Assembly (NCBI RefSeq): GCF_006716865.1
Contig: NZ_VFPT01000001.1
Span: 2,103,001 to 2,167,000 of the forward strand
Length of the DNA stretch: 64,000 nt
Reading direction: 5' to 3'
Source: Roseinatronobacter monicus
GTDB lineage: Bacteria > Pseudomonadota > Alphaproteobacteria > Rhodobacterales > Rhodobacteraceae
Shown: one piece after another, positions 1 through 8,425 of the stretch
Layout of the letters: each line of letters begins with the position of its first letter
Numbering within the stretch: position 1 is the stretch's first letter
Program-made: the position numbers and the translations under genes
Notes under the pieces: generated by a model
What the model was told of the DNA's origin: nothing
Databases searched by the model: none
Seen by the model: only the letters and a program-made list of their open reading frames with translations

Positions 1-1269
1 CAGATCCTCGCCGCCGCCGGTGCAATCACCCCCGGCCCAGACCCCCGGAACCGAGGTGCGCCCGGTTTCATCGACCTTGATTTTGCGCCCATCGAGCGCC
101 AGGCCTTCGGGTGCACCCTCCAGCGTCTGGCCGATGGCCTTGAACACCTGATCCGCCTTCAGCCGGAATGTCTCGCCTGTGGGTTCCATGCCTGTCTCGC
201 CTGCATGGGTGTATGCAAACTCGACCTCGCGCACAGCGCCATTGGCGTGCACGGCAATCGGCATTGCGTTGGTGATGATCTGCACACCTTCGTTCGCGGC
301 ATGGCTCAGCTCATAGTCGGACGCACTCATCGCGTCGCGCCCGCGCCGGTACACCATGCTGACATGTTCGGCCCCCAGCAGGCGCGATTGGACTGCCGCA
401 TCCACTGCGGTCATGCCGCCCCCGATAACCACGACATGCCGACCCACGGGCAGCGTGGACAGATTATCCGTCTGGCGCAGCTCGGCAATGAACTCGACGG
501 CATCGCGCGCGACGTGCGCGTCTTCACCAGATAGCCCCAAGGCATTCACACCGGCCAAACCCATGCCAAGGAACACCGCATCAAATTCTGCCTGCAAGTC
601 GGCCAAAGTTCCATCGGACCCCAGGGCCCACCCCTGTCGCAAAGTTATCCCGCCAATTCGCATCAGCCAATCCACTTCGGCCTGTGCGAAATCATGTGCG
701 GCCTTATAGGCAGCAATGCCATATTCATTCAGCCCACCGGGTTTTTCACGCCGGTCAAAGATCGTGACATCATGCCCCTTCATCGCCAGACGATGCGCGG
801 CAGCCAAGCCCGCAGGCCCTGCCCCCACAACCGCCACGCGTTTGCCAGTCGGCGCGGCGCGTGTGTAGGGATGCGTGTTCCGTGTGATCAATGTCTCGGT
901 CGCATAGCGCTGCAAGCGGCCAATCTCAACCGGCTTGCCTTCGGCTGCTTCGCGCACACAGGCCCCTTCGCACAGGGTTTCGGTCGGGCAGACCCGCGCG
1001 CACATACCGCCCAAGATATTTTGGTCGAAGATGGTGCGCGCCGCCGCTTCGGGCTGGCCCGCCTGTATCTGGCGGATGAACAGCGGAATATCTATTTCCG
1101 TGGGGCACGCTGTGATGCAGGGCGCATCATGGCAGAAATAACAGCGATCTGCCGCGACCATCGCCTCGTGCGGGTCATAATCGGGATAAAGGTCGTCGAA
1201 ATGGTCTGCATAAGCGTCCGGGTTCAGGCGCGCGGCAGCGATTCCGGGTGTGGTCAGACTGTTGGACAT
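1..1269 (-). CDS. preT: NAD(P)-dependent dihydropyrimidine dehydrogenase subunit PreT-like oxidoreductase (3' part cut by window edge)
   Basis: The first 423 codons are present; the end lies beyond base 1. The N-terminus carries two cysteine clusters (CYFCHDAPC followed by CP, and CARVCPTETLCEGAC) expected to bind two [4Fe-4S] clusters. An FAD-binding glycine motif (VVGAGPAG) lies near residue 150 and a second nucleotide motif (VVIGGGMTAVDAA) near residue 285. This order matches the GltD/PreT family, which passes electrons from NAD(P)H to a partner such as PreA for reduction of uracil or thymine. The ATG (MSNSLTTPG) is the first in-frame start after an AT-rich leader. The neighbour beyond the edge (preA or hydantoinase genes would be expected) is not visible. 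A GltD-type small subunit of glutamate synthase is the alternative, but an N-terminus of this kind near pyrimidine genes is usual for PreT. Confidence 0.85.
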   Translation of the reverse strand, partial: MSNSLTTPGIAAARLNPDAYADHFDDLYPDYDPHEAMVAADRCYFCHDAPCITACPTEIDIPLFIRQIQAGQPEAAARTIFDQNILGGMCARVCPTETLCEGACVREAAEGKPVEIGRLQRYATETLITRNTHPYTRAAPTGKRVAVVGAGPAGLAAAHRLAMKGHDVTIFDRREKPGGLNEYGIAAYKAAHDFAQAEVDWLMRIGGITLRQGWALGSDGTLADLQAEFDAVFLGMGLAGVNALGLSGEDAHVARDAVEFIAELRQTDNLSTLPVGRHVVVIGGGMTAVDAAVQSRLLGAEHVSMVYRRGRDAMSASDYELSHAANEGVQIITNAMPIAVHANGAVREVEFAYTHAGETGMEPTGETFRLKADQVFKAIGQTLEGAPEGLALDGRKIKVDETGRTSVPGVWAGGDCTGGGEDL

Positions 1270-1453
1270 ATGGCTGGCCTTTTCATGACTGGCTCTTGTG
1301 GAGATGATGAAACCACGGATCAAAAATTTTATCAATTAGTAAAATTTTTTCAGATTGCCTAAATTTGCGTCAGTTAAGGTCATAGCAGCATCGGAATGCC
1401 CGCCCCGGCAGGATACAGGAACTAAAGTCCTGTCCCATATCCCGCCTAGACGC
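1270..1453. promoter_or_regulatory. AT-rich leader of preT
   Basis: This 184-base gap separates the preT start from the end of the upstream kinase gene on the same strand. Positions about 1320-1370 are much richer in A and T than the surroundings (runs such as AAAATTTTTT), as expected for a promoter reading to the left. I could not assign a convincing -35/-10 pair or an operator. Confidence 0.35.
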
Positions 1454-4183
1454 TTACTCCAGCGCGATCTGGGGCTTGGTGACAGAGTGCTCGGGCGTCA
1501 CGCGGGGTTTGAGTTCGCGCGGAAAACTGACGCGAAACGCGGCACCGCCCTGACCGGGCACATAACTGATGTCACCGCCCAGATTGTGCATGATCTCGCG
1601 GCAGATGGCCAAACCCAGCCCTGCCCCGCCCGCCTGCATGGAATCGGTCAGGCGCGAGAATTTCTCGAAAATCAGCGCCTGCTTGTCACGCGGGATACCT
1701 GATCCGTTGTCGATAAAATCCACCTCGATCTTAGACTTGCGCTGGCGGACATGGATCTTAAGTTGCGGGTCAGCCGCATCGCAATATTTGCGGGCATTCG
1801 ACATGATGTTGATGAACACTTGGGTCAATCGTCCGGCGTCGGTTATCACCTCAATCGCTTCGGGATCACGGCTGCGCAGAATCCGGAACTTGCGGTCCGC
1901 CTGAACCGAATTCGAGGCCGTCATGGCCTTGTCGATCAGATCACGCAAATTGGCGGGCGCGATGTTCAACTGCACCTGACCATGTTCCAGAACCGACAGG
2001 TCCAGCAGATCATCCAGCAACCGCGTCAGCCGAATTGATTCGTCATGGATGATCTGGGCAAAGTGATTTTGCTCTTCCAATGACATGCCATCATTGTCCA
2101 TCAGAATCTCTGAAAAGGCCCGGATCGAGGTCATGGGCGTGCGCAATTCATGGCTGATCTGACTGAGGAACGCATCTTTCTGGACGGACAGTTTTTGCAG
2201 CATCTCATTAGCTTCGCGCAGCTTGCGCGCCGTGCGCGTCAACTCATCTGATTTCGCTTCCAGCTGGGCAGAATATTCCATGATCTGCGCTGTCTCGGAC
2301 GCCACCGCCATCAGATCCTCAACCGAGACGACAGCGGTGCCGACACTTTGCGCAAGCATCGCATGTGCCGTGGCCGCCCCGACAGAGCCAGAGAGTTTCA
2401 ACTCCAGCGCCTCCAGAAACTCGGGGGTAATATCGGGCAGAAAGCCTTGCTTTCCCTGAATTTCCGCCTGCGCACTGAAAAAGGCCTGCCCCTCGGTCGC
2501 GCCAAGAATGCGCTGGGTCATGGGCAGCAGATCTTCAGCCTCGGCCACAGGTCTGGTCCAACTGCGCGCCGGTCCGGGCCGGTCAAAGATATTGACGAAC
2601 AACGCGCCTTGCACGCGCTCAATCGGGCTTGGAAAGCTGAGAAAAGAGCCGATGCAAAACGACAGCGCATTCAGGGCCAGCGACCAGAACAGCGCATGCA
2701 GCAGCGGGTCAAGCGTCGTCAAACCAAACAGATTATAGGGGCGCAACCATGACTGCCCCAAAAGCCCCTGTTCCATGACCTGCGCGGACAAAAAGATGTC
2801 AGGGCCGAAGCTTGGCAGGAACAACGTATAGAACCACAACACCGTGCCCACCACCAACCCAAGGGCCGCCCCTGTCCGGCTGGCCCCGCGCCAGAACAAA
2901 GCGCCCAACAGCGCGGGCAGAATCTGCGCGACCCCCACAAAGGCAATCAGCCCGATCGCCGCCAGTGCCGCAGACCCGCCCGTGACGATGTAATAGACAT
3001 ACCCAAACCCAAGCACGAGCGTGATCGACAAGCGCCGCACGCTGAGAACCAGCAGCCGCATATCGCCCGTGTCCAGATTTTGCGCCGACCGCACCTTTAG
3101 CCACAGCGGCACAACGATATGGTTGGACACCATCGTCGCCAGTGCGAGAGAGGCAACAATCACCATCGAGGTGGCCGCCGAAAACCCGCCCAGAAACGAC
3201 AGCAGCGCCAACCCGTCCTGCCCGAAATGCAGCGGCAATGTCAGCACGAACATATCGGGGTTGGTGCCGGGTGGCATGACCTCCAGCCCGACCACGGCTA
3301 TGGGCAGCACAAACAGGCTGATCAGAAACAGATATAGCGGGAATGCCCAGCTTGCCGTGGCCAGATGTTGGTCATTGGTGTTTTCAACGACCATCACCTG
3401 AAACATGCGCGGCAGACAGATGATGGCAATGGCCGATAGCAGGATCAGCCCGGTCCAGCGACCCGGTTGAATCTGCCATTCCGGCAAGGCCTGTGCGTCA
3501 ATGCGCGTCAAAATATCCGCCGGACCAGAGGCCACAAACCACACCGCGAAAATGCCCACCGCAATCAGCGCCAGAAGTTTGACCACTGCCTCGACCGCGA
3601 TGGCAGTAACAACGCCGGGATGCTGTTCATTCGCATCCAGATTGCGCGTGCCAAAGGCAATGGTGAACAATGCCAGCCCGCCCGCAACCCATAGCGCAAT
3701 CAGATTGCGGTCCGTCGCAAGGCCGGTCCCTGTCGGGTCAGTTGCAAACACAGTGAAGGATTGCGAAATCGACTGAAGTTGCAGCGCAATATAAGGCGTG
3801 CCGGCAGACACGCAGAGCAGCGTGACAATCACCCCCAGCAGATTGGATTTGCCATAGCGCGCCGAAATCATATCCGCGATTGACGTGACACGGTTCTCGC
3901 GCCCGATACGCACCAGCTTACGCAAGATCACCCACCAGCCCGCGAAAACCAGCGTCGGCCCCAGATATATGGTCATAAATTCCAGACCAGAGCGCGCGGC
4001 ATAGCCAACAGCGCCGTAAAATGTCCATGCGGTGCAATAGACAGACAGGGACAAGGTATACACCAAGGGCGAGCGCAGCCAGCCTGCGCGCCCTTCGGCA
4101 GCGCTGCGTTCCGCCGCCGACGCCACGGCAAACAGCAAGATCACATAGCCCAGACATGTCAGCACCAGAAGGTTGAAGGACAT
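1454..4183 (-). CDS. Sodium/solute-symporter-type sensor histidine kinase (CbrA/CrbS-like)
   Basis: A 909-residue protein. About the first 520 residues form a multi-helix sodium:solute symporter (SSF) fold with many hydrophobic segments. A short linker with a coiled-coil-like helix (about residues 620-665) leads to a HisKA domain with the phospho-acceptor motif SHELRTPMTS (about residue 680). An ATPase domain follows with an N box (INIMSNARKY) and G boxes (DNGSGIP, GAGLGLAI). Such fused transporter-kinases are known from CbrA (histidine and carbon/nitrogen balance) and CrbS (acetate switch). The substrate cannot be read from the sequence. It ends the same-strand run response regulator, small membrane protein, kinase, with only 6 bases between the small gene and this one. 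The ATG start (MSFNLLVL) precedes the first membrane helix directly. No receiver domain is fused, so the adjacent single-domain regulator is the likely partner. Confidence 0.88.
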   Translation of the reverse strand: MSFNLLVLTCLGYVILLFAVASAAERSAAEGRAGWLRSPLVYTLSLSVYCTAWTFYGAVGYAARSGLEFMTIYLGPTLVFAGWWVILRKLVRIGRENRVTSIADMISARYGKSNLLGVIVTLLCVSAGTPYIALQLQSISQSFTVFATDPTGTGLATDRNLIALWVAGGLALFTIAFGTRNLDANEQHPGVVTAIAVEAVVKLLALIAVGIFAVWFVASGPADILTRIDAQALPEWQIQPGRWTGLILLSAIAIICLPRMFQVMVVENTNDQHLATASWAFPLYLFLISLFVLPIAVVGLEVMPPGTNPDMFVLTLPLHFGQDGLALLSFLGGFSAATSMVIVASLALATMVSNHIVVPLWLKVRSAQNLDTGDMRLLVLSVRRLSITLVLGFGYVYYIVTGGSAALAAIGLIAFVGVAQILPALLGALFWRGASRTGAALGLVVGTVLWFYTLFLPSFGPDIFLSAQVMEQGLLGQSWLRPYNLFGLTTLDPLLHALFWSLALNALSFCIGSFLSFPSPIERVQGALFVNIFDRPGPARSWTRPVAEAEDLLPMTQRILGATEGQAFFSAQAEIQGKQGFLPDITPEFLEALELKLSGSVGAATAHAMLAQSVGTAVVSVEDLMAVASETAQIMEYSAQLEAKSDELTRTARKLREANEMLQKLSVQKDAFLSQISHELRTPMTSIRAFSEILMDNDGMSLEEQNHFAQIIHDESIRLTRLLDDLLDLSVLEHGQVQLNIAPANLRDLIDKAMTASNSVQADRKFRILRSRDPEAIEVITDAGRLTQVFINIMSNARKYCDAADPQLKIHVRQRKSKIEVDFIDNGSGIPRDKQALIFEKFSRLTDSMQAGGAGLGLAICREIMHNLGGDISYVPGQGGAAFRVSFPRELKPRVTPEHSVTKPQIALE

Positions 4184-4189
4184 ATGCGC

Positions 4190-4513
4190 CTAGCCTTCCT
4201 CATCCGGGGCGGGGCGGGGCGCGTCTCTGCGCGTGAGGCGCGTGAGGCGCGTGAGGCGCGTTTCTGGCGGGTCAAGTGTGCGGCGCAACCCCAAGGACAT
4301 CACAAATGCCGCCACAATCAACCCGATCCAGACCAGAAACAGATACACCCCTTCGACAGCGGTTGGCGGTGCGTCAGTGCCGTGATCGTGGCGCATGAGC
4401 GGCAAGAGCAGCAGCACCAACCCAAGTATCGGCAAGAAGCGCGCAGCATCCATAAGGCGCCGGATACGGTAAGTGCCGCGGGCCAGAAACTGGGGGCTGT
4501 GCGGCGGCCTCAT
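4190..4513 (-). CDS. Small two-helix membrane protein of unknown function
   Basis: A 107-residue protein with two predicted membrane segments (about residues 27-40 and 55-75) and a basic, charged tail. The tail holds three repeats of Arg-Leu-Thr encoded by an exact 9-base tandem repeat. I recognise no family. Its start overlaps the stop of the upstream response-regulator gene (ATGA), and its stop lies 6 bases before the sensor kinase start, so it is translationally coupled to both. This placement suggests an accessory of the kinase or regulator, but that is inference only. Confidence 0.65.
   Translation of the reverse strand: MRPPHSPQFLARGTYRIRRLMDAARFLPILGLVLLLLPLMRHDHGTDAPPTAVEGVYLFLVWIGLIVAAFVMSLGLRRTLDPPETRLTRLTRLTRRDAPRPAPDEEG
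4231..4257. repeat. 9-base tandem repeat, three exact copies, in frame
   Basis: The unit GCGTGAGGC occurs three times in direct succession inside the tail of the small membrane protein. On the coding strand each unit gives Arg-Leu-Thr, so gain or loss of a copy would keep the frame. Confidence 0.9.
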
Positions 4514-4878
4514 GGCCCCGCCAATTCGCGCACGGCCTCGATGACCTCGGCATTGGCGAAAGGCTTGGTCATGAAGCGGGTTACACCCAGACGCTCTGCC
4601 TCACACCGGTCGGCAGCTTGGCCCTTGGCGGTCAGCATCAACACCGGCAGATTGCGCGTGCCTTCTTCGGCGCGCAGCGATCTGAGAATGTCGAATCCAC
4701 TCAGCCCCGGCAACATCAGATCCAAAATCAACAGATCAGGCGGATCATCACGCATAGCGCCCATCGCTGCATGCCCATCGGCAGAGACATCGACCCGCCA
4801 CCCGTTCCGGGTCAGGATGAAGCGCAAAGCCTCTGATATGTTTGGCTCGTCCTCGATGACCAGCACACGCTTCTCCAT
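4510..4878 (-). CDS. Single-domain response regulator (receiver only)
   Basis: A 122-residue receiver domain. It has the acidic pocket (IEDE near residue 10), the phospho-acceptor aspartate in LILDLMLPG (about residue 53), the conserved threonine (LMLTAKG) and the lysine (MTKPF). No DNA-binding output domain follows, so it acts by protein contact or as a phosphate relay or sink, like CheY, DivK or Spo0F proteins. The start MEKRVLVIEDE is chosen because AGGGAGGAACC sits 5 bases upstream; an in-frame start at 4959 would add 27 residues without a receiver match. It is the first gene of a tight run with the small membrane protein and the SSF kinase, and is the likely phospho-partner of that kinase. 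Confidence 0.88.
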   Translation of the reverse strand: MEKRVLVIEDEPNISEALRFILTRNGWRVDVSADGHAAMGAMRDDPPDLLILDLMLPGLSGFDILRSLRAEEGTRNLPVLMLTAKGQAADRCEAERLGVTRFMTKPFANAEVIEAVRELAGP

Positions 4879-5010
4879 CACAAGGTTCCTCCCTGCCTTG
4901 CGGGGATCTGAGGGCGCAACTGTTCTGTGCGCGTCCAGATCACCTGTGCAAGACGGCAAACTTCCTCCAGCCGCCCCGCAATTTCATTTACCCTGCATTT
5001 CTGTCTTGTG

Positions 5011-6351
5011 TCAAAGCTCCAGACCGGGATCGGTGGCAGTCATCAGTATCGATGGCTCTCTGCGTGCAGGGCAATCTAGCTGCGCACAGGTCCGGCAACT
5101 TGACCCAACGACAACAGGGGGCGCCGCTTCGGATTGCGACAGGCTGTCGGCAGGTACAATCAGCATACTCGCCTGCAAGACAGTTGGCCGGTTATATCCC
5201 AGCACCACCTCGGTTGTCGCATAGGCATAGGCCACAAAGCTCCGCCCCATCCGCCCTGCCGTCACCAGTGCCTGGCGCAAGGGCTGATGCGGGCGCTGCA
5301 ATGCCTGATATAGCGGCCAGAGCGGGCAGCCCCCCCCGAAGCGCGGCAAGGCAAACCCCTCGACCCCGCGCCGGAAGATCAATGTGCCGGAATTGTCGCA
5401 AATCACCAACCCCGGTGCAGGCAGACCCAGATTTTGCAGCGCATTGGGCGGCATCATCGCCAAACGCCGCAACACCTGATCGAAGCGCACATTGAACTGG
5501 TGCGCCAAAGCGTCAGGCGCAAGGCCATGCTGGAATAGCGCGGCCAGAAATTCGGGCAATGGCAATGCCCGCGCATCGGCCTGAAAGCGCCCGATCCATT
5601 GCAGCGCCAATAACCGGGACGCCTCGGACGACAAATCGACCTGCCCATACACCATTGCTTGCGGATCGGCTGTGTCATTCTCAAGATCGGGCAGATGAAA
5701 CTCCCGCGTCGCCAGCCACGCCTCGACCTCTTCCTGCGGGGCGGCAAGCCCGGTTTCATCCGTATTGCCTGCATCAAGGTAATTGACCAGCGCCACCGCC
5801 CCTTCTGCCAGGCGCGCACTGTCATGCAGGATATTCTGATGAAAGCGGGCCTGCCAATCCGGCTCGATCTCGGCTGAATCGTTCAGGATCGTGGCCGTAG
5901 ACTGAACCGAGGTCACGGCAGAAATGATCTCGTGCAGCGCCTCGCCCAGATAAGGGTCATGGGTCATGCGGTCATTCAACTGCTCGACCACGCGCTCCAG
6001 CCGCTCGACGCGGGCTTGTGTTTCGGACAGCACCTTGGACCAGCCCGGAAAGCGGCCTGTGAATTCGTCGATACGCTCCAACTCGACCAACTCGGCGTTG
6101 CAGCGCAGCGCCGCTGCACGCGCCCCTTCAACCAGCCGCGCATCGGTATCTTCGACCAAGGCATCAGAAGACACACCCAACGCCTGCGCCAGCGCACTCA
6201 GCAAATCCACGCCGACCTTGCGGCGGTTATGCTCGATCAGGTTCAGATATGACGGCGAGACGCCGACCAATCGTGCCAACTCCGCCTGACGCAAGCCCCG
6301 CAGGTTGCGCCGCGCGCGAATTCGGGTTCCTGTCAAAGCTGTGCGCGGCAT
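5011..6351 (-). CDS. XRE-family short-chain fatty acyl transcriptional regulator (ScfR/PccR/RamB type)
   Basis: A 446-residue regulator. Residues about 8-65 form a helix-turn-helix (RQAELARLVGVSPSYLNLIE). The long remainder resembles the ligand-binding part of the ScfR/PccR/PrpR/RamB family (DUF2083), which senses short-chain acyl-CoA or related metabolites. The C-terminus carries the family cysteine cluster CRTCAQLDCPARREP. Family members control propionyl-CoA, acetate or glyoxylate genes. It is divergent from accBC across a 196-base gap containing two TTTAC direct half-sites, and it precedes the response regulator/SSF kinase block by 132 bases on the same strand. The ATG MPRTALTG starts directly before the helix-turn-helix. 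The family call is firm; the effector is not known from the sequence. Confidence 0.85.
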   Translation of the reverse strand: MPRTALTGTRIRARRNLRGLRQAELARLVGVSPSYLNLIEHNRRKVGVDLLSALAQALGVSSDALVEDTDARLVEGARAAALRCNAELVELERIDEFTGRFPGWSKVLSETQARVERLERVVEQLNDRMTHDPYLGEALHEIISAVTSVQSTATILNDSAEIEPDWQARFHQNILHDSARLAEGAVALVNYLDAGNTDETGLAAPQEEVEAWLATREFHLPDLENDTADPQAMVYGQVDLSSEASRLLALQWIGRFQADARALPLPEFLAALFQHGLAPDALAHQFNVRFDQVLRRLAMMPPNALQNLGLPAPGLVICDNSGTLIFRRGVEGFALPRFGGGCPLWPLYQALQRPHQPLRQALVTAGRMGRSFVAYAYATTEVVLGYNRPTVLQASMLIVPADSLSQSEAAPPVVVGSSCRTCAQLDCPARREPSILMTATDPGLEL

Positions 6352-6376
6352 CTCAATGTCCCCTTTTCCGGCTCAA

Positions 6377-6396
6377 TTTACGAAGATTTACAAAAG
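6377..6396. promoter_or_regulatory. Two direct TTTAC(G/A)AA half-sites, candidate operator of the ScfR-type regulator
   Basis: TTTACGAAGA is followed at once by TTTACAAAAG, so the shared TTTACNAA core repeats with a 10-base period, one DNA turn. RamB/PrpR/PccR proteins are known to bind TTTGCAAA-like sites, and these are one or two bases off that. The pair lies 26 bases upstream of the regulator start, which would fit autoregulation. Binding is inferred. Confidence 0.4.
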
Positions 6397-6458
6397 AGGG
6401 AAGCCCCATTTTCAAGTATTGACACAGCTCTGTCAGAGCAATCTCGAAAAAGGCGGCT

Positions 6459-6486
6459 TCACAGCGGGGACAGCCTCAAGTATAAG
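6459..6486 (+). promoter_or_regulatory. Candidate sigma-70 promoter of accBC
   Basis: TTCACA (6459-6464) and TATAAG (6481-6486) are separated by 16 bases and lie about 60 bases upstream of the accB start. A TTGACA at 6419-6424 lacks a good -10 element at the right distance. Confidence 0.4.
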
Positions 6487-6547
6487 CGCGCGAAATTCAG
6501 GGCGCGCAGGCGCCACGAACCGACATGCCCAACACTCGAGGAACATG

Positions 6548-7030
6548 ATGACGCAGAGCCGCAATGACGCAGATGTCGCCTTTATCAAAGCCCTTGCGGA
6601 ACTTCTCAATGAGAATGACTTGTCCGAAGTCAGCGTCAAGCGCGACTATGGCGAGAATGACAGCCTTAACGTGAAGGTGTCAAAGATCAGCGCACATCCC
6701 GCGCCCATGCAATATGCGCCACAGCCCGCAGCGGCCCCGGCAGCACAGCCAGCACAAGCGCCCAAGCCCGAAGCCCCTGCCGATCCCGCGCAGCATCCCG
6801 GCGCTGTCACATCGCCCATGGTAGGGACCGCATATCTGGCCGCAGAACCCGGCTCTGCAAATTTTGTCAGCATCGGCGCGCAGGTCGCGGAAGGTGATAC
6901 GCTTATGATCATCGAAGCGATGAAGACCATGAACCACATTCCCGCCCCGCATGCAGGCACGGTCAAACGCATTCTGATCAGCGATGGCAGCCCCGTCGAA
7001 TTTGGCGCGCCTCTGATGATCATCGAATAA
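6548..7030 (+). CDS. accB: Biotin carboxyl carrier protein of acetyl-CoA carboxylase
   Basis: A 160-residue carrier protein. After an N-terminal helical part and an Ala/Pro/Gln-rich linker (about residues 60-85), the biotinyl domain ends the protein. The biotin lysine lies in [11 protein letters not shown] (about residue 126) and the protein ends in LMIIE. It carries the carboxyl group from biotin carboxylase to the AccAD transferase, the first step of fatty-acid synthesis. Two ATGs are adjacent (6545 and 6548); 6548 is preferred because GAGGA then sits 5 bases away. It is followed by accC after 7 bases. The aroQ gene often found before accB in proteobacteria is absent here. Confidence 0.95.
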   Translation: MTQSRNDADVAFIKALAELLNENDLSEVSVKRDYGENDSLNVKVSKISAHPAPMQYAPQPAAAPAAQPAQAPKPEAPADPAQHPGAVTSPMVGTAYLAAEPGSANFVSIGAQVAEGDTLMIIEAMKTMNHIPAPHAGTVKRILISDGSPVEFGAPLMIIE

Positions 7031-7037
7031 GGCGCGG

Positions 7038-8390
7038 ATGATGTTAAAGAAAATCCTGATAGCCAATCGCGGCGAGATCGCCTTGCGGGTCATCCGGGCC
7101 TGCCGCGAAATGGGCGTAGCGTCCGTCGCGGTCCATTCCACCGCCGATTCTGACGCCATGCATGTGCGCATGGCAGATGAGGCGATCTGCATTGGCCCGG
7201 CCCCGTCGAACCAAAGCTATCTGCATGTTCCCGCCATCATTTCCGCCTGCGAGATTTCGGGCGCAGATGCGATCCATCCGGGGTATGGGTTTTTGTCCGA
7301 AAATGCAGCCTTCGTGCAGGTTGTCGAAGATCACGCCATCACCTTTATTGGCCCGTCAGCCGAACATATCCGCATGATGGGCGACAAGATCACCGCCAAG
7401 GAAACCATGAAGGCACTTGGCGTGCCCTGTGTGCCGGGGTCAGAAGGTGGCGTGCCCGATTACGAGACGGCCCAACGCGTGGCCGAGGAAATCGGCTATC
7501 CTGTCATCATCAAGGCCACGGCAGGCGGTGGCGGGCGCGGTATGAAACTGGCGCGCAGCGCGGCAGAACTGGAAACCGCATTCCGCACAGCCCGCTCCGA
7601 AGGCAAGGCCGCCTTTGGCAATGACGAGGTCTATCTGGAAAAATATCTGGACACGCCCCGCCATATCGAGATTCAGGTCTTTGGCGATGGCAAGGGCACT
7701 GCCGTTCACTTGGGCGAGCGCGACTGTTCGCTGCAACGCCGCCACCAGAAAGTGCTGGAAGAAGCGCCCGGCCCCTCGATCACGCCCGAATTGCGCGCGC
7801 GCATTGGCAAAACCTGCGCGGATGCTGTCGCCAAAATTGGCTACCGGGGCGCGGGCACGATCGAGTTTCTGTATGAAAACGGCGAATTCTACTTCATCGA
7901 AATGAACACCCGCCTGCAAGTCGAACACCCTGTGACCGAAGCGATCTTCGGGGTTGACCTTGTGCGCGAACAAATCCGCGTCGCGTCGGGCTTGCCCTTG
8001 TCTTTCACGCAAGATGACCTGCACCTGAATGGCCACGCCATCGAGGTGCGCATCAACGCCGAAAAACTGCCGAATTTCACACCCTGTCCGGGGCGTGTCG
8101 AAACCTATCATGCACCCGGCGGGCTGGGCGTGCGGATGGATTCAGCGCTCTATTCCGGCTATACGATCCCGCCCTATTACGACAGCCTGATTGCAAAGCT
8201 GATCGTGCATGGCCGCGACCGGCCCGAAGCACTGGCGCGGCTGAACCGTGCCTTGGGTGAGTTGATCATCGACGGGGTGGATTCGTCCGTGCCCCTGTTT
8301 CGCGCGCTTTTGTCAGAACCGGATGTCCAGCATGGCACCTATGACATTCACTGGCTGGAAAAATTCCTCGCGCAGACACTCACACCCTGA
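7038..8390 (+). CDS. accC: Biotin carboxylase subunit of acetyl-CoA carboxylase
   Basis: A 450-residue protein of the normal AccC length. It has the N-terminal motif [15 protein letters not shown], the ATP-grasp glycine-rich loop ([12 protein letters not shown], about residue 158), the metal/ATP site [16 protein letters not shown] (about residue 285) and the C-terminal biotin carboxylase domain. It uses ATP and bicarbonate to carboxylate the biotin of AccB. It forms an operon with accB and ends 36 bases before the convergent dacB gene, with a strong hairpin between them. AccA and AccD are not in the window. Confidence 0.97.
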   Translation: MMLKKILIANRGEIALRVIRACREMGVASVAVHSTADSDAMHVRMADEAICIGPAPSNQSYLHVPAIISACEISGADAIHPGYGFLSENAAFVQVVEDHAITFIGPSAEHIRMMGDKITAKETMKALGVPCVPGSEGGVPDYETAQRVAEEIGYPVIIKATAGGGGRGMKLARSAAELETAFRTARSEGKAAFGNDEVYLEKYLDTPRHIEIQVFGDGKGTAVHLGERDCSLQRRHQKVLEEAPGPSITPELRARIGKTCADAVAKIGYRGAGTIEFLYENGEFYFIEMNTRLQVEHPVTEAIFGVDLVREQIRVASGLPLSFTQDDLHLNGHAIEVRINAEKLPNFTPCPGRVETYHAPGGLGVRMDSALYSGYTIPPYYDSLIAKLIVHGRDRPEALARLNRALGELIIDGVDSSVPLFRALLSEPDVQHGTYDIHWLEKFLAQTLTP

Positions 8391-8393
8391 CCC

Positions 8394-8424
8394 ATAGCGG
8401 CGGCAGGCAATCTGCCGCCCCTAT
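8394..8424. terminator. Bidirectional hairpin between accC and dacB
   Basis: GGCGGCAG (8399-8406) and CTGCCGCC (8412-8419) form an 8-base stem with a 5-base loop. Flanking ATAG and CTAT extend the pairing across one mismatch. It lies between two convergent genes and has no long T-run, so it may serve both directions. Confidence 0.7.
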
Positions 8425-8425
8425 G

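Noticed and set aside
4231..4257. CRISPR-like repeats
   Set aside because: The units are contiguous 9-mers without spacers inside a coding region.
4184..5224. Forward frame over the response regulator
   Set aside because: It is antisense to a clear receiver domain and to the small membrane gene.
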